Positions 62,186-64,000 of a stretch of DNA of 64,000 nucleotides are shown here, piece by piece. How positions within the stretch are numbered: position 1 is the first letter of the stretch; every line of letters begins with the position of its first letter. The translations under genes and the position numbers were made by a program. The notes beneath the pieces are model-generated. The model was not told the DNA's origin, did no database searches, and saw nothing but the letters and a program-made list of their open reading frames with translations. Source of the DNA: Vickermania ingenoplastis (taxonomy: Eukaryota; Euglenozoa; Kinetoplastea; Trypanosomatida; Trypanosomatidae); contig VFSE01000076.1 of the NCBI GenBank assembly GCA_010157825.1, forward strand, positions 1-64,000, read 5' to 3'.

Positions 62186-62704
62186 TCATGTGAACTGCGC
62201 GCAGATACCGCCACTGGCCCCAAAGTTCGGTACTATGAAACCCGAAGCGCTGCGCTTCACCTTGAGGCGCTCGGCGTGGAGCTTGACGGCGTCGGGCAGC
62301 AGCTGGTTCACCAGGATGTTCTTCTTCGCCTCCGTCAGCACGTCGTCGGCGGTGCACATGACCTGGTTGCCCTGGTAGTCAGGACGGTACTCGCCAGCCG
62401 CAGTGCAGTAACGCGAATCGCTGTCCAAATCCTTGGTGAAGACCCCGATCCGAATGCTCTGGTAGCTGTCGTCCGTCGAGAAGCTGATGTTGGTCTCGGC
62501 GAGAAGGACGGGCTCCGCCTTGGCGAGGGGGCCCTCGCCCATCCGCTTCGCTTCCACCTCCGCAGACCCGCACGCCAGTTCGGGCTTCTTACGGAGTGGC
62601 GCTCGGGGCAGCGCGGTGTCGGCGCCGGCTGGGGCAGCCACCATGAGCACGAGGCTGATGAGCACCACGGCGGACACCGCCGTCACGAAGGGCTTCCTGG
62701 CCAT
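62186..62704 (-). pseudogene. GP63 (leishmanolysin, M8) N-terminal fragment
   Basis: This 172-residue ORF starts at ATG 62702-62704 with a signal peptide (MARKPFVTAVSAVVLISLVL and Ala-rich end). It then matches the pro-region and start of the mature part of GP63: QSIRIGVFTKDLDSDSRYC, TAAGEYRPDYQGNQVMCT, DDVLTEAKKNILVNQLLP and AVKLHAERLKVKR. These correspond to RIAVSTEDL, YCTAAG, QCTxxDILT and LHTERLKV of GP63. It stops at GGICAQFT, where GP63 continues from its GDICGDF into the HExxH zinc protease domain. GP63 is the major surface zinc protease; this fragment lacks all catalytic residues. It is probably a gene relic, though a secreted pro-domain-like product cannot be excluded. Confidence 0.85.
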
Positions 62705-64000
62705 TGCGGGAGGGGCGTTCGTTGGTAGATACAAACCTCAGTGCGGGAGAAACAAAGCAAACAAGAAGCGAGTAGCAAACTGAAGACTTGCTGTCCAAGC
62801 CCGCCAGCCGTTGATGGCAGTGAGACAAGAGAGAGGGGGACAAGAGGGGGAGACAAGAGAACAAGGTGAAAAGAGCGATGGTAGCATTACACTTACAAGA
62901 CCGCAGCGCTGTGCTATGCGGGGATCTGTCCAAGAGGTCGAGCTGGAGCACACGCCTTGTTGGCTCCCTTGCTCTGGCTAACGTTATTCTAGTGTGTATC
63001 TGCTCGTATACGAAGGAGGGGGATGAATATTAGTTCTTCGCTTGGTGAAAGAGAAGTGGGAAGTACTTGAAAGTAGAGAAGAGTAAATAGTATATACGGT
63101 CATTATGTTTCTTTAGAATGATTGAGATAGGGTGTGGACGTCGGTGGAAATATCCAAATGGGGCTATCGTCGCATCACCGTACACGCGTCCGGTAGCCAG
63201 AAGCACACCAGCAGTGCCTGGCACGTGTCGTTGAAAGTGAAGTGCATGCTGTTACTTTCCGGGAGAATGAAGAACGGAGGTATTTTCGATCCATTACAGG
63301 CACCACCACAACAAGCATCACAAGGGGGTGCGCGGCGGGGAATGGCTCGCTGCCGTCCGCCATGCATATACAGATGAAGGGAACCACAGTTTCTTGGATC
63401 CCTCTGTCGCCTCGCACTGCATGGAGATCCACGGTGCATCTAAACGGAACGGACTCCCTCTCGTTTTCTCCACCAACTCATACACGATACACTATTTATT
63501 CATTTATTTACCTGTTCTTTCTGAGGGGGGTAGTGGATCGCACGAGGGGAAGCGGAGAACGCGAAGGATATAGCGATCGCAGCATACACATCTGCACATG
63601 AAGTCACCAACAACAATACAAACAACAATCCCTTGAATAAACAGATACATGTAGATATTTATATCTGCATTCGTATAGAATAAATGAACATCGGTCCAAC
63701 GTACAACAGGAATTTTTCACAGCGCGTTGAAGGAGCCGCTTAGCGGCGCGGCGCATAACAAAAAGGGGAAAAAAAGTGCTTTAAAACCCCCGTAAAAACA
63801 AAATAAAAAGAATCATATTCAGAAACAATAAAATCTGCGCATCTCTCCATTTCTTTCATTTGCCTACAGCAAAGCCATATAAAGGTATCACAGATATAAA
63901 GATATGTCTCACAGATATGTACCAATCACATGCAGATACGTATCCATATATCAAGATACCGGCGGGGCTAGCACGCTGCCAACGCACCACGCCAGCATCT
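62705..64000. other. Spacer to window end
   Basis: No gene recognised in 1.3 kb. A more GC-balanced patch at about 63120-63460 has open frames on both strands, but none matches a family I know. The rest is AT-rich. Confidence 0.55.

Noticed and set aside
1-64000. Retroelement, virus-like element, CRISPR array or strand-switch region
   Set aside because: No reverse transcriptase, integrase, capsid or terminal repeat sequence was seen. No spaced direct repeats fit CRISPR. All recognised genes are on the minus strand, so no transcription strand switch lies inside the window.
62705-64000. Open frames on both strands at 63120-63460 as a gene
   Set aside because: Frames are short, overlap in several registers and match no family I know; left as an unassigned GC-balanced patch.

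Overview
The window is nuclear DNA from a trypanosomatid (Kinetoplastea). All recognised protein genes lie on the minus strand, none has a visible intron, and GC-rich coding blocks alternate with AT-rich spacers full of microsatellites. Candidate polypyrimidine-AG trans-splice acceptors lie upstream of several starts. This is one directional gene cluster, transcribed from high to low coordinates. I cannot name the genus. Lineage markers include a GP63 fragment, tandem dynamin-like genes, a TILB-like LRR protein, a trypanosomatid-type PABP and an ERG2 sterol isomerase.

Layout from left to right. At 1-3426 is a ZNFX1/UPF1-like SF1 helicase with an N-terminal CCHC knuckle, cut by the window edge. 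At 4712-5641 is a VIT1/CCC1-like protein. At 6540-8984 is an LRR protein with a signal-anchor. At 10912-12531 is poly(A)-binding protein, at 14098-14775 ERG2, and at 16043-17377 Rab GDI. At 18311-20020 is a four-TM protein split by two compensating frameshifts. At 21484-23379 is a DTW-domain protein with a C-terminal zinc finger. A gene-poor 5.5 kb follows.

At 28867-35084 is a protein of about 2,070 residues that shows as two ORFs because of one frame change at a G7 run. At 35788-36966 is a zinc-ribbon protein with a probable mitochondrial leader. At 38673-40637 is a protein sharing a degenerate repeated domain with the giant protein. At 42345-47540 is a 1731-residue type I surface protein. 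At 48677-50758 and 51805-53874 are two dynamin-like paralogues with a mosaic pattern suggesting gene conversion. At 54787-56148 is the DNAAF11/LRTP homologue and at 57720-59213 a PH-like domain protein. At 60352-60687 and 62186-62704 are two short signal-peptide ORFs; the second is clearly the N-terminal part of GP63 without the catalytic domain.

The genes form no pathway, as expected for a kinetoplastid cluster. Two themes recur: membrane traffic and surface (GDI, dynamins, LRR, type I and four-TM proteins, GP63), and probable flagellum or cytoskeleton (LRTP and the two proteins with the FAZ1-like repeat). No virus-like or LTR element, CRISPR array, rRNA or convincing tRNA was recognised. 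Domain names come from motif reading and memory; no database search was run.
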